This document shows positions 1-7,423 of a DNA stretch of 64,000 nt, piece by piece. The notes beneath the pieces were generated by a model. It was given only the letters and a program-made list of their open reading frames with translations, made no database searches and was not told the DNA's origin. The stretch is from positions 1 through 64,000 of the forward strand of contig NZ_BMFT01000004.1 in the NCBI RefSeq assembly GCF_014639155.1. Direction: 5' to 3'. This DNA comes from Paenibacillus segetis (GTDB taxonomy: Bacteria > Bacillota > Bacilli > Paenibacillales > Paenibacillaceae). The translations under genes and the position numbers were made by a program. Every line of letters starts with the position of its first letter. The stretch's first letter is position 1.

Positions 1-19
1 CGGTCGAGGGCTTATCCTA
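1..19 (+). rRNA. 23S ribosomal RNA, last bases of the 3' end (partial)
   Basis: The window opens with CGGTCGAGGGCTTATCC, which resembles the conserved 3' terminus of Bacillales 23S rRNA (in B. subtilis the end reads close to ATCGATCGAGGACTTAACC). The rest of the rRNA operon lies upstream of the window. The exact last base is uncertain by a few nucleotides. No 5S rRNA follows before the tRNA cluster. Confidence 0.7.
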
Positions 20-116
20 AAGCTTTACGATTGTATCGTAAGCATAGGCGATTACACACTACACACAATGAATTTCGTATCCAGTTTTCAAGGATTAAAC
101 CTTGGTATTATAGCTT

Positions 117-208
117 GGAGAGATACCCAAGTGGCTATAAGGGGACCCTCTGCTAAGGGGTTAGACTGCGTAAGCGGTGCGAGGGTTCGAATCCCTCTCT
201 CTCCGCCA
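117..208 (+). tRNA. tRNA-Ser (anticodon GCT)
   Basis: A 92-nt class II tRNA. The acceptor stem GGAGAGA pairs with TCTCTCC, the anticodon loop carries GCT, a long variable arm follows, the T loop GTTCGAATC is present and CCA is encoded. It is the first tRNA after the 23S end. Confidence 0.93.
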
Positions 209-253
209 TTAGTACAAGCTTATTGCTGTAAATAAGATATATACTTTTAATGT

Positions 254-330
254 GGCGGTGTAGCTCAGCTGGCTAGAGCGTACGGTTCATACCCGTGAGG
301 TCGGGGGTTCGATCCCCTTCGCCGCTACCA
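254..330 (+). tRNA. tRNA-Met (CAT), elongator type
   Basis: Cloverleaf with acceptor GGCGGTG/CGCCGCT, D arm TAGCTCAG, anticodon CAT and encoded CCA. The sequence is nearly that of the B. subtilis elongator tRNA-Met and lacks the initiator features, so elongator is preferred. Confidence 0.9.
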
Positions 331-337
331 TATTCCT

Positions 338-413
338 GGAGGCTTAGCTCAGCTGGGAGAGCATCTGCCTTACAAGCAGAGGGTCGGGGGTTCGAACCCC
401 TCAGCCTCCACCA
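338..413 (+). tRNA. tRNA-Val (TAC)
   Basis: Cloverleaf with acceptor GGAGGCT/AGCCTCC, D arm TAGCTCAG, anticodon loop CTTACAA (anticodon TAC), T loop GTTCGAACC and encoded CCA. Seven bases separate it from tRNA-Met. Confidence 0.93.
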
Positions 414-455
414 TAATTTTTTACCTGCTTCATATCTCATGAAGACCTTACACTT

Positions 456-531
<76 letters not shown>

Positions 532-560
532 TTCTTTATCTGAACTACACATAATACTGC

Positions 561-637
561 GGAGTCGTGGTGTAGAGGCCTAACATGCCTGCCTGTCACG
601 CAGGAGACCGCGGGTTCGAATCCCGTCGACTCCGCCA
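561..637 (+). tRNA. tRNA-Asp (GTC)
   Basis: Cloverleaf with acceptor GGAGTCG/CGACTCC, anticodon loop CTGTCAC (anticodon GTC), T loop GTTCGAATC, discriminator G and encoded CCA. Confidence 0.93.
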
Positions 638-716
638 TTTTTTACAACACATGTTTCCACAAGAAAGTGGGAAGGTTAACAACTGTTCCACTTTATTTTT
701 TTGACCAATTACATAT

Positions 717-789
<73 letters not shown>

Positions 790-835
790 CTTTTATGTCA
801 ATCAAATCATCGCGATTTGAAGCAGACATCAATCC

Positions 836-920
836 GGAGGCTTAGTGAAGTGGCTAAACACGGCAGACTGTAAATCTGCTCTCTTCGAGTTCGGTGGTTC
901 GAATCCATCAGCCTCCACCA
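836..920 (+). tRNA. tRNA-Tyr (GTA)
   Basis: An 85-nt class II tRNA with acceptor GGAGGCT/AGCCTCC, anticodon stem-loop CAGACTGTAAATCTG (GTA), a long variable arm and encoded CCA. Confidence 0.93.
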
Positions 921-935
921 TTCTTATTTTAATAA

Positions 936-1008
936 GAGCCATTAGCTCAGTTGGTAGAGCACCTGACTTTTAATCAGGGTGTCGAAGGTTCGAGTCCTTC
1001 ATGGCTCA
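936..1008 (+). tRNA. tRNA-Lys (TTT), CCA replaced by TCA
   Basis: Cloverleaf with acceptor GAGCCAT/ATGGCTC, anticodon loop CTTTTAA (TTT), T loop GTTCGAGTC and discriminator A at 1008. The next three bases are TCA rather than CCA, so the functional tail is probably added enzymatically. It is the last tRNA of the cluster. Confidence 0.92.
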
Positions 1009-1016
1009 TCATAGAA

Positions 1017-1047
1017 GTCGTTAACCTTAGGGTTAGCGGCTTTTTTG
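1017..1047 (+). terminator. Terminator of the rRNA/tRNA operon
   Basis: A ten-pair stem (GTCGTTAACC with GGTTAGCGGC, two G-U pairs) around the loop TTAG is followed by six T residues. It lies nine bases after tRNA-Lys and ends the tRNA transcript. Confidence 0.9.
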
Positions 1048-1116
1048 CATACTCACATACTAGGGAAGAAGTGGATTGTGCAAGTAATAGCTGAAGAAGA
1101 AATGTTGTTTACGACA

Positions 1117-1125
1117 TGTTATGAT
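1117..1125 (+). promoter_or_regulatory. Candidate extended -10 promoter of the PucR-type regulator gene
   Basis: TGTTATGAT fits an extended -10 element (TGN plus TATGAT) about 45 bases before the gene start. No convincing -35 is visible at 17 bases upstream, so this is tentative. Confidence 0.35.
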
Positions 1126-1177
1126 AAAATAAACTTGTTTAGCTAAAAATACGTTAGGTTAGGGAAAGGCGCTCGCG

Positions 1178-2278
1178 ATGAATATTGACACGCTAAAACA
1201 ACAAATTGAAGAAGTTGTCGGAGTTCCTTTAACTCTGTCAGAAATGGACATTCAGTCTTGGCATCAACTGATGGAGGAAGCAAATCCTGTACACGCTGGA
1301 TATATTCAGTTGAACGATCGGTTTCTTTGGTTATGGCAGTCCCGCTCTTCAAGTGTTCAGTTGATTGAGGCGGAGGCAGCTCGCGTGACAGAGAAAGAAG
1401 CCAAGCTGATTATGCTCTTACTAACAGCGGCTCTTGAAGGTATGAAGCCAGCTCTTTCCACAAAAAGAGACGATGAAATTCGAAGCATCCAGTTAGGTGA
1501 ATGGGTTGAGGAGAGAATTCAGCAAGGTGAACTTCATAGCCCGGTTCCAGAGCAATTGATTGGAAAGTATCGTCTGAATGGAACCATGCTTCCTTTTCTA
1601 CTATCCTGTGAGATGGGATCAGGACATAGTATTCAATTCTCCAAATTGAATAAGCTATTGCGCAGTTATTTTGGCGGAGAGGTCATGTTAGCCACGTTAA
1701 AAGAGGAATGGCTTATTTTGGTTAGCGAGCGATTACTTGTTGATCTTCGTGAAGAAAGCGAGGAAGGTACTGAAGCGGAACGGGAGATGCTTAGCGCACT
1801 GTGCCAAGGTCTGTATGAGCTCATTACGAGCGAGTGGGGCGGCAGCGGGTTCTATGTGTCAGTAGCTAGTCAGCTCATTACTGATCAACAATTGACGCAG
1901 ACGGTTCTCATTTTGCGTGAAACACTTAAGCTTGGACGAGCATTCCGTGTAACCGAGCACGTACATCTTCCATGGGAGCTTCAATTAGAGCGGCTTGTGT
2001 ACAGCATATCTGATCTAGAACGGAATCGCTTCATAGAAGAGAGCGGTAACGATACTAGCTTATTACATGATGAAGAGACCGTAACGACAATTGAAACGTT
2101 TTTTGAATTGGACTGTAATGTAAGTGAGACGGCAAAGAGATTGTATATCCATAGAAATACGTTATTGTACAGATTGGATAAGTTCAAACAAGAGACGGGG
2201 CTTGATGTTCGGAGCTTTCGAGATGCTGTTCTCGTTCAATTGGGATTGCTATTGTACAAAGTGACAAAAAAGGTCTAA
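1178..2278 (+). CDS. PucR/CdaR-type helix-turn-helix transcriptional regulator
   Basis: A 366-residue protein. The C-terminal part (about residues 300-360) contains a PucR-type helix-turn-helix with the typical segment NVSETAKRLYIHRNTLLYRL, the DNA-binding domain of the CdaR/PucR family. The N-terminal and middle parts are not a sugar-diacid domain I can recognise with confidence and may be a GGDEF-like or ligand-sensing fold. The ATG at 1178 follows AGGGAAAGG with good spacing. It stands alone between the tRNA terminator and the MsmX-type ATPase gene on the same strand, so control of the downstream sugar transporter ATPase is possible but is inference from position only. The ligand is unknown. 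Confidence 0.8.
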   Translation: MNIDTLKQQIEEVVGVPLTLSEMDIQSWHQLMEEANPVHAGYIQLNDRFLWLWQSRSSSVQLIEAEAARVTEKEAKLIMLLLTAALEGMKPALSTKRDDEIRSIQLGEWVEERIQQGELHSPVPEQLIGKYRLNGTMLPFLLSCEMGSGHSIQFSKLNKLLRSYFGGEVMLATLKEEWLILVSERLLVDLREESEEGTEAEREMLSALCQGLYELITSEWGGSGFYVSVASQLITDQQLTQTVLILRETLKLGRAFRVTEHVHLPWELQLERLVYSISDLERNRFIEESGNDTSLLHDEETVTTIETFFELDCNVSETAKRLYIHRNTLLYRLDKFKQETGLDVRSFRDAVLVQLGLLLYKVTKKV

Positions 2279-2309
2279 TATTTTTGTGCATTTTGTGGGT
2301 AGTAGACTA

Positions 2310-2338
2310 TTGGTGCTTTAGGTTAATATGAATATAGA
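2310..2338 (+). promoter_or_regulatory. SigA-type promoter of the MsmX-type ATPase gene
   Basis: TTGGTG (2310-2315) and TATAGA (2333-2338) are separated by exactly 17 bases. The predicted transcription start is near 2345, about 60 bases before the ATG at 2405, which is preceded by AGGAGG at 2391. Confidence 0.6.
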
Positions 2339-2340
2339 AA

Positions 2341-2355
2341 TTGTATACGATTACA
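2341..2355 (+). promoter_or_regulatory. Candidate cre (CcpA-binding) site over the msmX start point
   Basis: TTGTATACGATTACA matches 14 of 15 positions of the Bacillus cre consensus WTGNAARCGNWWWCA; only position 6 differs. It overlaps the predicted transcription start of the neighbouring promoter, the classic position for CcpA repression. Confidence 0.55.
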
Positions 2356-2404
2356 TTTGGTATAGATCTTATTTTAAATACATTATCCCTAGGAGGAAAA
2401 ACAA

Positions 2405-3523
2405 ATGGCTGGAGTAAAATTAGAACACATCTACAAAAAATATGCAGGTTCAGACAAAGCAACTGTAATTGACGTTAACCTTGATATTCAAGACAAAGAA
2501 TTTCTCGTATTGGTTGGTCCTTCCGGTTGCGGTAAATCCACAACTCTTCGTATGATCGCTGGTCTTGAAGAAATTTCTGAAGGTAAATTGTATATCGGCG
2601 ATCGCGTCGTAAATGACGTAGCTCCTAAAGATCGTGATATCGCGATGGTATTCCAATCTTACGCGTTGTACCCACATATGAACGTATATCAAAACATGGC
2701 GTTTGGTTTGAAACTTCGTAAAGTTAAGAAAGAAGAAATCGATCAACGCGTTCGCGAAGCAGCGAAAATTCTTGATATCACTCACTTGCTTGATCGTAAA
2801 CCAAAAGCTCTTTCCGGTGGTCAACGTCAACGGGTTGCCTTGGGTCGTGCGATTGTCCGTGATCCACAAGTCTTCCTTATGGATGAGCCTCTTTCCAACT
2901 TGGATGCTAAACTTCGTGGTCAAATGCGTGCGGAAATCACAAAATTGGTTAAACGTTTGGAAACTACTTGTATCTATGTAACGCATGACCAAACAGAAGC
3001 TATGACAATGGGTGACCGTATCGTAGTTATGCAAGACGGTATCATTCAACAAGCTGCTTCTCCAGAAGAACTTTACAACCAACCAAATAACATTTTCGTA
3101 GCTGGATTTATTGGTTCCCCTACGATGAACTTTGTTAATGGTACAATTGTAGAACAAAATGGCGCTATCTTCTTCCAATCCGATCTTATCAAAGTTGAGG
3201 TTCCACAAGGCAAAGCTGTTATCTTGAAAGATAAAGGCTACGTAGGTGGTAAAGAAGTGATCATGGGTATTCGTCCAGAAGATATTCATGAAGAGCCAAT
3301 CTTCTTGGAAGGTTCCCCTAACAGTATCTTCACTGCATCTGTTGATGTAACTGAGAACTTGGGTCATGAAATGTTGTTGTACTTGAACAACACATCTCCA
3401 TTGATCGCTCGTGTAGACGGACGTTCTAACACTCGTGAAGGTGACAACGTGAAGCTTGCTATCGATATGAACAAAGTTCATATCTTTGATAAAGAGTCCG
3501 AATTGAATGTATTCTTCAGTTAA
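2405..3523 (+). CDS. msmX: MsmX/UgpC-type sugar ABC transporter ATP-binding protein
   Basis: A 372-residue CUT1-type ATPase that powers carbohydrate ABC importers in the cytoplasm; in Bacillus one MsmX serves several importers. Walker A GPSGCGKST lies at residues 38-46, followed by the Q-loop (MVFQSYALYPHM), the signature LSGGQRQRVALGRA, Walker B VFLMDEPLSNLDA and the H-loop THDQTEAMTMGDRI. The C-terminal regulatory OB domain (about 240-372) includes IRPEDIHEE. It closely resembles B. subtilis MsmX. No permease or binding-protein gene is adjacent, as expected for a shared ATPase. Codon choice is strongly biased (nearly all Arg as CGT, many CTT, GGT and AAC), unlike its neighbours, which points to high expression. 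It is a single-gene unit with its own promoter, cre-like site and terminator. Confidence 0.93.
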   Translation: MAGVKLEHIYKKYAGSDKATVIDVNLDIQDKEFLVLVGPSGCGKSTTLRMIAGLEEISEGKLYIGDRVVNDVAPKDRDIAMVFQSYALYPHMNVYQNMAFGLKLRKVKKEEIDQRVREAAKILDITHLLDRKPKALSGGQRQRVALGRAIVRDPQVFLMDEPLSNLDAKLRGQMRAEITKLVKRLETTCIYVTHDQTEAMTMGDRIVVMQDGIIQQAASPEELYNQPNNIFVAGFIGSPTMNFVNGTIVEQNGAIFFQSDLIKVEVPQGKAVILKDKGYVGGKEVIMGIRPEDIHEEPIFLEGSPNSIFTASVDVTENLGHEMLLYLNNTSPLIARVDGRSNTREGDNVKLAIDMNKVHIFDKESELNVFFS

Positions 3524-3543
3524 TCGTAATAACGATTAATCCG

Positions 3544-3568
3544 AAACCGCCCTTCGGGGCGGTTTTTT
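3544..3568 (+). terminator. Terminator after the MsmX-type ATPase gene
   Basis: A perfect stem AAACCGCCC / GGGCGGTTT with a TTCG tetraloop and a T run, 21 bases after the stop codon. Confidence 0.95.
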
Positions 3569-3590
3569 AGTATGAGTTCAGCGGGCGTGA

Positions 3591-3619
3591 TTGATTTACG
3601 CTGCGTTTTCATTTACGAT
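3591..3619 (+). promoter_or_regulatory. Candidate SigA promoter of the hprK operon
   Basis: TTGATT (3591-3596) and TACGAT (3614-3619) are separated by 17 bases. A start near 3626 would leave an untranslated leader of about 130 bases before hprK. Confidence 0.45.
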
Positions 3620-3758
3620 GAATACATTGAATTAAAGTATGGAGATAGCGAACATATTTTACATAATATCCGCAGGTACATTTCTGGAGTTATGAATAAT
3701 TTCAATATCATTATTGAAGTGATCCAGATGATTAGTAGTTTGGGGAAGGGAGAACATC

Positions 3759-4700
3759 ATGGTTAAAAAAGTGAAGGTATCGGAAATGGTTAACCAATTT
3801 GGACTTGAAGTTGTCTCTGGAGAAGAGGGCTTGAAGCGGCCGATCACGGTAGATGATCTATACAGACCAGGTCTGGAAATGGCCGGTTATTTTGAGTATC
3901 ATCCACCAGAACGCGTACAAATTTTAGGGAAAACGGAGCTTGCTTTCTTTGAAATGCTTCCTCCTGAAGTACGTAAGGATCGGATGACGCGCCTATGTAG
4001 CAGTGAAGAGACACCTTGTATTATTGTGACAAGATCTTGGGAAGTACCTCAGGAACTGATTGATATTAGTGCTGAGAATCATATTCCTATTCTGCGAAGT
4101 AGTATGGCGACAACCATTCTTTCCAGCCGGATTACGAGCTTCCTGGAACGGAAGCTGGCACCTACGGCGACAATCCATGGTGTACTCGTGGATGTATATG
4201 GTGTTGGTATGTTAATTACCGGTACAAGCGGCATCGGGAAGAGTGAGACAGCCTTAGAACTCGTAAAGCGGGGTCACCGATTGATTGCCGATGATGCAGT
4301 AGAAATTCGTCAGACATCGGACAACCAATTGCATGGTACGGCACCGGAATTGATTCGTCACCTACTTGAAATCCGCGGGGTCGGCATTATTAACGTGATG
4401 ACACTCTTTGGAGCGGGCGCAATTCGTAACAATAAACGGATCTCGCTAGTCGTGAAGCTGGAAGCATGGCAGCAAGAGAAGCAATATGATCGTTTAGGTC
4501 TTGATGAAGAAACGACGCGTATCATTGATACAGATGTGCCACTGGCTACGATTCCAGTCCGGCCTGGACGGAACCTTGCTGTTATTATCGAAGTAGCTGC
4601 GATGAATTTCCGTCTGAAACGGATGGGATATAACGCAGCGCTTCAATTTACTACGAAGCTGACGGAGACGATTGCGGAAGATATTGACGATTTGGATTAG
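3759..4700 (+). CDS. hprK: HPr kinase/phosphorylase
   Basis: A 313-residue protein, the usual length. It phosphorylates and dephosphorylates Ser46 of HPr in response to fructose-1,6-bisphosphate and phosphate, and so creates the CcpA co-repressor. The N-terminal domain (about 1-130) is followed by the kinase core with conserved H140, Walker A GTSGIGKS at 155-162, the DD pair just after it (IADDAVEIR) and the family signature [11 protein letters not shown]. The ATG follows GGGGAAGGGAG. It heads the operon hprK-lgt-ppaX-acetyltransferase, the order known from B. subtilis. An HPr-family substrate with Ser46 is encoded at 46811-47080 in this window. Confidence 0.97.
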   Translation: MVKKVKVSEMVNQFGLEVVSGEEGLKRPITVDDLYRPGLEMAGYFEYHPPERVQILGKTELAFFEMLPPEVRKDRMTRLCSSEETPCIIVTRSWEVPQELIDISAENHIPILRSSMATTILSSRITSFLERKLAPTATIHGVLVDVYGVGMLITGTSGIGKSETALELVKRGHRLIADDAVEIRQTSDNQLHGTAPELIRHLLEIRGVGIINVMTLFGAGAIRNNKRISLVVKLEAWQQEKQYDRLGLDEETTRIIDTDVPLATIPVRPGRNLAVIIEVAAMNFRLKRMGYNAALQFTTKLTETIAEDIDDLD

Positions 4701-4711
4701 GAGTGTGAACG

Positions 4712-5725
4712 ATGGGAACTTTGTTGTTGAATCCGATTGTTTTCTCAATTGGTAGTTTGAGCGTACGTTGGTACGGCTTGATTTTGGGAGTCGGCGCGTT
4801 AGTTGGTTTGCTGCTTGCTATTCGGGAAGGCAAACGGTTCGGTATTCCTCAGGAATTCTTCATGGATGTACTGTTGATTGGTGCCCCATCGGCGATTGTG
4901 GCGGCGAGAATTTATTATGTCGCTTTTATGTGGGACGAATATAAGAACGATTTGTGGAAGGTATTTAAAATTTGGGAAGGTGGCATCGCTATTTATGGCG
5001 CACTAATTGGTGCGATCATAAGTGCGGTCATCTTAGTTCGTCGCCGGGGTTATAATTTCTGGCGTATTGCAGATATTTGTGCACCGGGTCTAATTGTTGG
5101 TCAAATGATTGGACGTTGGGGTAACTTTATTAATCAGGAAGCTTATGGTGGTCCGACAACAGAGAGTTTCCTAAGGGATACGCTGCATCTGCCTTCATTT
5201 ATCGTCAACCAAATGAATGTAGAGGGTACATTCCATCATCCAACATTCCTGTATGAGTCTTTATGGAGTCTAGGAGTTCTTATTGTTCTGTTTATTTTAA
5301 GAAGAAGGAAATCTTTGCGTGCAGGAGAACTATTCTTCTCCTATTTTATTCTTTACTCTATCGGGCGCTTCTTTATCGAGGCTGTACGTACAGATAGCTT
5401 GGCGTTTCAGGGACCGGATTGGCTTGCTTCGTTCATTAATGGTTTATGGACTCCGATGACTTGGCTTGGATTTGAGCAAGGGGCACTGGATCCAGCATAC
5501 GGTAATATTAGAATATCTCAGTTACTACCGATTTTCATCATAATTATTGCTATTGTTAGTATGATACTTCGGCGTAAAATGATTCCGAATCTTCCTCGTT
5601 ATAGTGATCCGATTATTTCGACGAAAGCTAGTTACATGGACAGTCTACCAGGCGAGGTTACGCAGGAGAAAGCCGCTGCATCAGCAAAAGACACGAGTCC
5701 AGAGCATCCAGATAAGACAGAATAA
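4712..5725 (+). CDS. lgt: Prolipoprotein diacylglyceryl transferase
   Basis: A 337-residue polytopic membrane enzyme that transfers a diacylglyceryl group from phosphatidylglycerol to the lipobox cysteine of prelipoproteins, the first step of lipoprotein maturation. About seven hydrophobic segments are visible. The Lgt signature GRWGNFINQEAYG (around residue 140) and the loop WEGGIAIYGALIGA are intact. The C-terminal 45 residues are a hydrophilic extension (KDTSPEHPDKTE at the end) longer than in B. subtilis. It starts 11 bases after hprK, so the two are co-transcribed. Its substrates in this window include the two lipobox-bearing binding proteins at 51071 and 56035. Confidence 0.97.
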   Translation: MGTLLLNPIVFSIGSLSVRWYGLILGVGALVGLLLAIREGKRFGIPQEFFMDVLLIGAPSAIVAARIYYVAFMWDEYKNDLWKVFKIWEGGIAIYGALIGAIISAVILVRRRGYNFWRIADICAPGLIVGQMIGRWGNFINQEAYGGPTTESFLRDTLHLPSFIVNQMNVEGTFHHPTFLYESLWSLGVLIVLFILRRRKSLRAGELFFSYFILYSIGRFFIEAVRTDSLAFQGPDWLASFINGLWTPMTWLGFEQGALDPAYGNIRISQLLPIFIIIIAIVSMILRRKMIPNLPRYSDPIISTKASYMDSLPGEVTQEKAAASAKDTSPEHPDKTE

Positions 5726-5742
5726 AAGGAGCAAATATTGTA

Positions 5743-6396
5743 ATGATAGACACGGTGTTATTTGATCTTGATGGAACAATTGTTAACACAAACGAATTGA
5801 TCATTTCCAGCTTTCAACATGTTCTAGATAAGCATATGAAGCAGCAACTTACCCGGGAACAGATCATTCCGCATATGGGAACAACTTTGGAGCATCAGCT
5901 TCAAACTTTCACTGGACTTGAAGATATTAAGCAAATGGAGCTAGACTACCGTGCGTTTAACTCGATACATCATGATGCATTGGTAAGGGAATTCCCTCAT
6001 GTAAAAGAGGTTATAGCTACATTGCATGAACGTGGGATTAAACTTGGTGTGGTGACGACGAAGATTCGGCCTAGTACTTTGAAGGCATTGGAAATGTTCG
6101 GGTTACTTCAATATATGGATACGATTGTTACGGTAAATGATGTTGAGCATCCGAAGCCGCATCCTGAACCAGTCCTAACGGCGCTGGATAGATTGAAGGC
6201 TGATCCAGAGCGCACACTTATGGTAGGTGATAGTGCGGCGGATATTCAATCCGCGAATGCGGCCGGTGTGAGTTCGGCTGCTGTGGCTTGGTCTCTCAAA
6301 GGTGTGGATGTGCTGCAGAAGTACAACCCGGATTATATCCTAAATGACATGACCGATCTGTATGGTGTGTTGGGATGGGAGCTTGAGAAGAAGTGA
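5743..6396 (+). CDS. ppaX: Pyrophosphatase PpaX (HAD family)
   Basis: A 217-residue HAD hydrolase. PpaX hydrolyses the pyrophosphate released when HprK dephosphorylates P-Ser-HPr. Motif I is FDLDGTIVNTNE (nucleophile and acid Asp), the cap domain follows, motif II VVTTKIRPST and the late motif MVGDSAADIQSANAAG are intact, and the stretch HPKPHPEPVLTAL matches B. subtilis PpaX. It lies in the conserved hprK-lgt-ppaX cluster, 17 bases after lgt, and overlaps the next gene by four bases, so translation is probably coupled. Confidence 0.93.
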   Translation: MIDTVLFDLDGTIVNTNELIISSFQHVLDKHMKQQLTREQIIPHMGTTLEHQLQTFTGLEDIKQMELDYRAFNSIHHDALVREFPHVKEVIATLHERGIKLGVVTTKIRPSTLKALEMFGLLQYMDTIVTVNDVEHPKPHPEPVLTALDRLKADPERTLMVGDSAADIQSANAAGVSSAAVAWSLKGVDVLQKYNPDYILNDMTDLYGVLGWELEKK

Positions 6397-6911
6397 GAAA
6401 AGTGCAGCGTTATCCAGTTGAAGGCCCTAACGCTTTGTGGCAATTGTATCGTACCGTGAGTCCTTGGAAAGGTGTAAAGAACTTCATCTTTATCCAGATC
6501 GCACGTTATTGTCCGGTGTTGTCCATTAAAAACTGGATTTACCGTCATATTCTAGGCATGAGGGTTGGGGAGCATACCGCCTTCGGCCTGATGGTGATGG
6601 TCGATGTATTTTTTCCCGAATTAATTACGGTTGGCCGTAATTCGGTAATTGGATATAACACAACGATTCTTGCGCACGAGTACCTGATCAAAGAGTATCG
6701 ACTTGGTGAAGTGAATATTGGCTCAGAAGTAATGATTGGGGCCAATTCTACAATTTTACCAGGGATAACGATAGGGGACGGTGCGGTAGTAGCAGCGGGT
6801 TCTGTTGTACATAGGGATGTGGCACCCGGTACGTTTGTGGGTGGCAACCCATTACGTGTACTGGAGCGTAATACGCCAGAAGGAAACAGACCCATTGATA
6901 GCGAAAATTAA
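6393..6911 (+). CDS. Hexapeptide-repeat acetyltransferase (YvoF-like)
   Basis: A 172-residue left-handed beta-helix acyltransferase. Hexapeptide repeats run from about residue 70 to 150 (ITVGRNSVIGYNTTI, VNIGSEVMIGANSTILPG, ITIGDGAVVAAGSVV) and end in GGNPLRVL, typical of the LacA/NodL/YvoF group of acetyl-CoA dependent O-acetyltransferases. The start is GTG at 6393 inside the end of ppaX (GTGA overlap). B. subtilis yvoF occupies the same place at the end of the hprK operon. The acceptor substrate is not known. Confidence 0.85.
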   Translation: MRKVQRYPVEGPNALWQLYRTVSPWKGVKNFIFIQIARYCPVLSIKNWIYRHILGMRVGEHTAFGLMVMVDVFFPELITVGRNSVIGYNTTILAHEYLIKEYRLGEVNIGSEVMIGANSTILPGITIGDGAVVAAGSVVHRDVAPGTFVGGNPLRVLERNTPEGNRPIDSEN

Positions 6912-6937
6912 TTGGTGAAGTTTATTTCAATAAATTA

Positions 6938-7010
6938 CGTGTTCAAAAAGTTAGCTTTTCAGCACCGAGAAGGTTGAATGAAGTTAGATGACTTTTTGAA
7001 CTACCTCTTA
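6938..7010. repeat. Dispersed inverted-repeat element, long version
   Basis: The arms ACGTGTTCAAAAAGTTAG at the left and the reverse complement of TTAAGAGGTAGTTCAAAAAG at the right form an imperfect hairpin around a central insert. The right arm, read on the minus strand, matches 24 of 25 bases of the element at 29446, in the opposite orientation. It lies directly before the AhpD-like gene and covers its more upstream possible ATG at 6978. Confidence 0.65.
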
Positions 7011-7025
7011 AAGGAGTCTTTTGAA

Positions 7026-7346
7026 ATGAGTGACATGTCTACGGTTAGTAATGCATTTCACACCTTCATCAAAGAAGCGCCGGAACAGCAACAAATTTGG
7101 ATGGAAACCGTGCAGAAGTTGGGTGCTGCCAGTAAATTAGACCCCAAAACCGAAGAGCTTGCGTATATTGCTGTTCTCGCAGCTACGCGGATGGAAAGTG
7201 GTCTTCCTTTTCATGTGAAGCATGCCAAGTCGCTTGGAGCAACGCGAGAAGAGGTCATTAGCGCTATATTGGTGGGACTTCCTGCGGTCGGGAATGCCGT
7301 GATCCAAGGGTTGCCGGTAGCTATCAAGGCGTATGACGAATTATAA
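7026..7346 (+). CDS. Carboxymuconolactone decarboxylase (AhpD-like) family protein
   Basis: A protein of 106 residues from the ATG at 7026, which has AAGGAG at 7011. An in-frame ATG at 6978 would add 16 residues encoded by a dispersed repeat, so 7026 is preferred. The family pattern is clear (DPKTEELAYIAVLAATRMES, then FHVKHAKSLGATREEVISAI and GLPAVGNAVIQGLPVAI). Family members with peroxidase activity carry two cysteines (CxxC) just before the conserved His; here that place reads ESGLPFHVKH without cysteine, so a thiol-based reductase role is unlikely. The function is unknown. It is a single gene with its own terminator. Confidence 0.8.
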   Translation: MSDMSTVSNAFHTFIKEAPEQQQIWMETVQKLGAASKLDPKTEELAYIAVLAATRMESGLPFHVKHAKSLGATREEVISAILVGLPAVGNAVIQGLPVAIKAYDEL

Positions 7347-7356
7347 TGATTAAATT

Positions 7357-7397
7357 GAAGAACGGATCGTTCCGGGGTGGACGATCCGTTCTTTTCT
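7357..7397 (+). terminator. Terminator between the AhpD-like gene and the anti-sigma gene
   Basis: A perfect 12-pair stem AGAACGGATCGT / ACGATCCGTTCT with the loop TCCGGGGTGG and then TTTTCT. It closes the plus-strand gene and may also act on the convergent minus-strand operon that ends at 7424. Confidence 0.9.
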
Positions 7398-7423
7398 ATG
7401 CGTAACTATTAGCCGTCGTCTAC

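Noticed and set aside
2361..2366. TATAGA at 2361 as -10 of msmX with TTGTAT at 2341 as -35
   Set aside because: The spacer would be only 14 bases; the TTGGTG-N17-TATAGA pair upstream is better.
2450..3481. 343-codon open frame antisense to the MsmX-type gene
   Set aside because: It is an artefact of strong codon bias of the sense gene; the translation has no recognisable domain, and the sense protein has all ABC ATPase motifs.
3572..3766. 64-codon open frame before hprK
   Set aside because: No ribosome site, no similarity recognised, and it covers the candidate hprK promoter and ribosome site.
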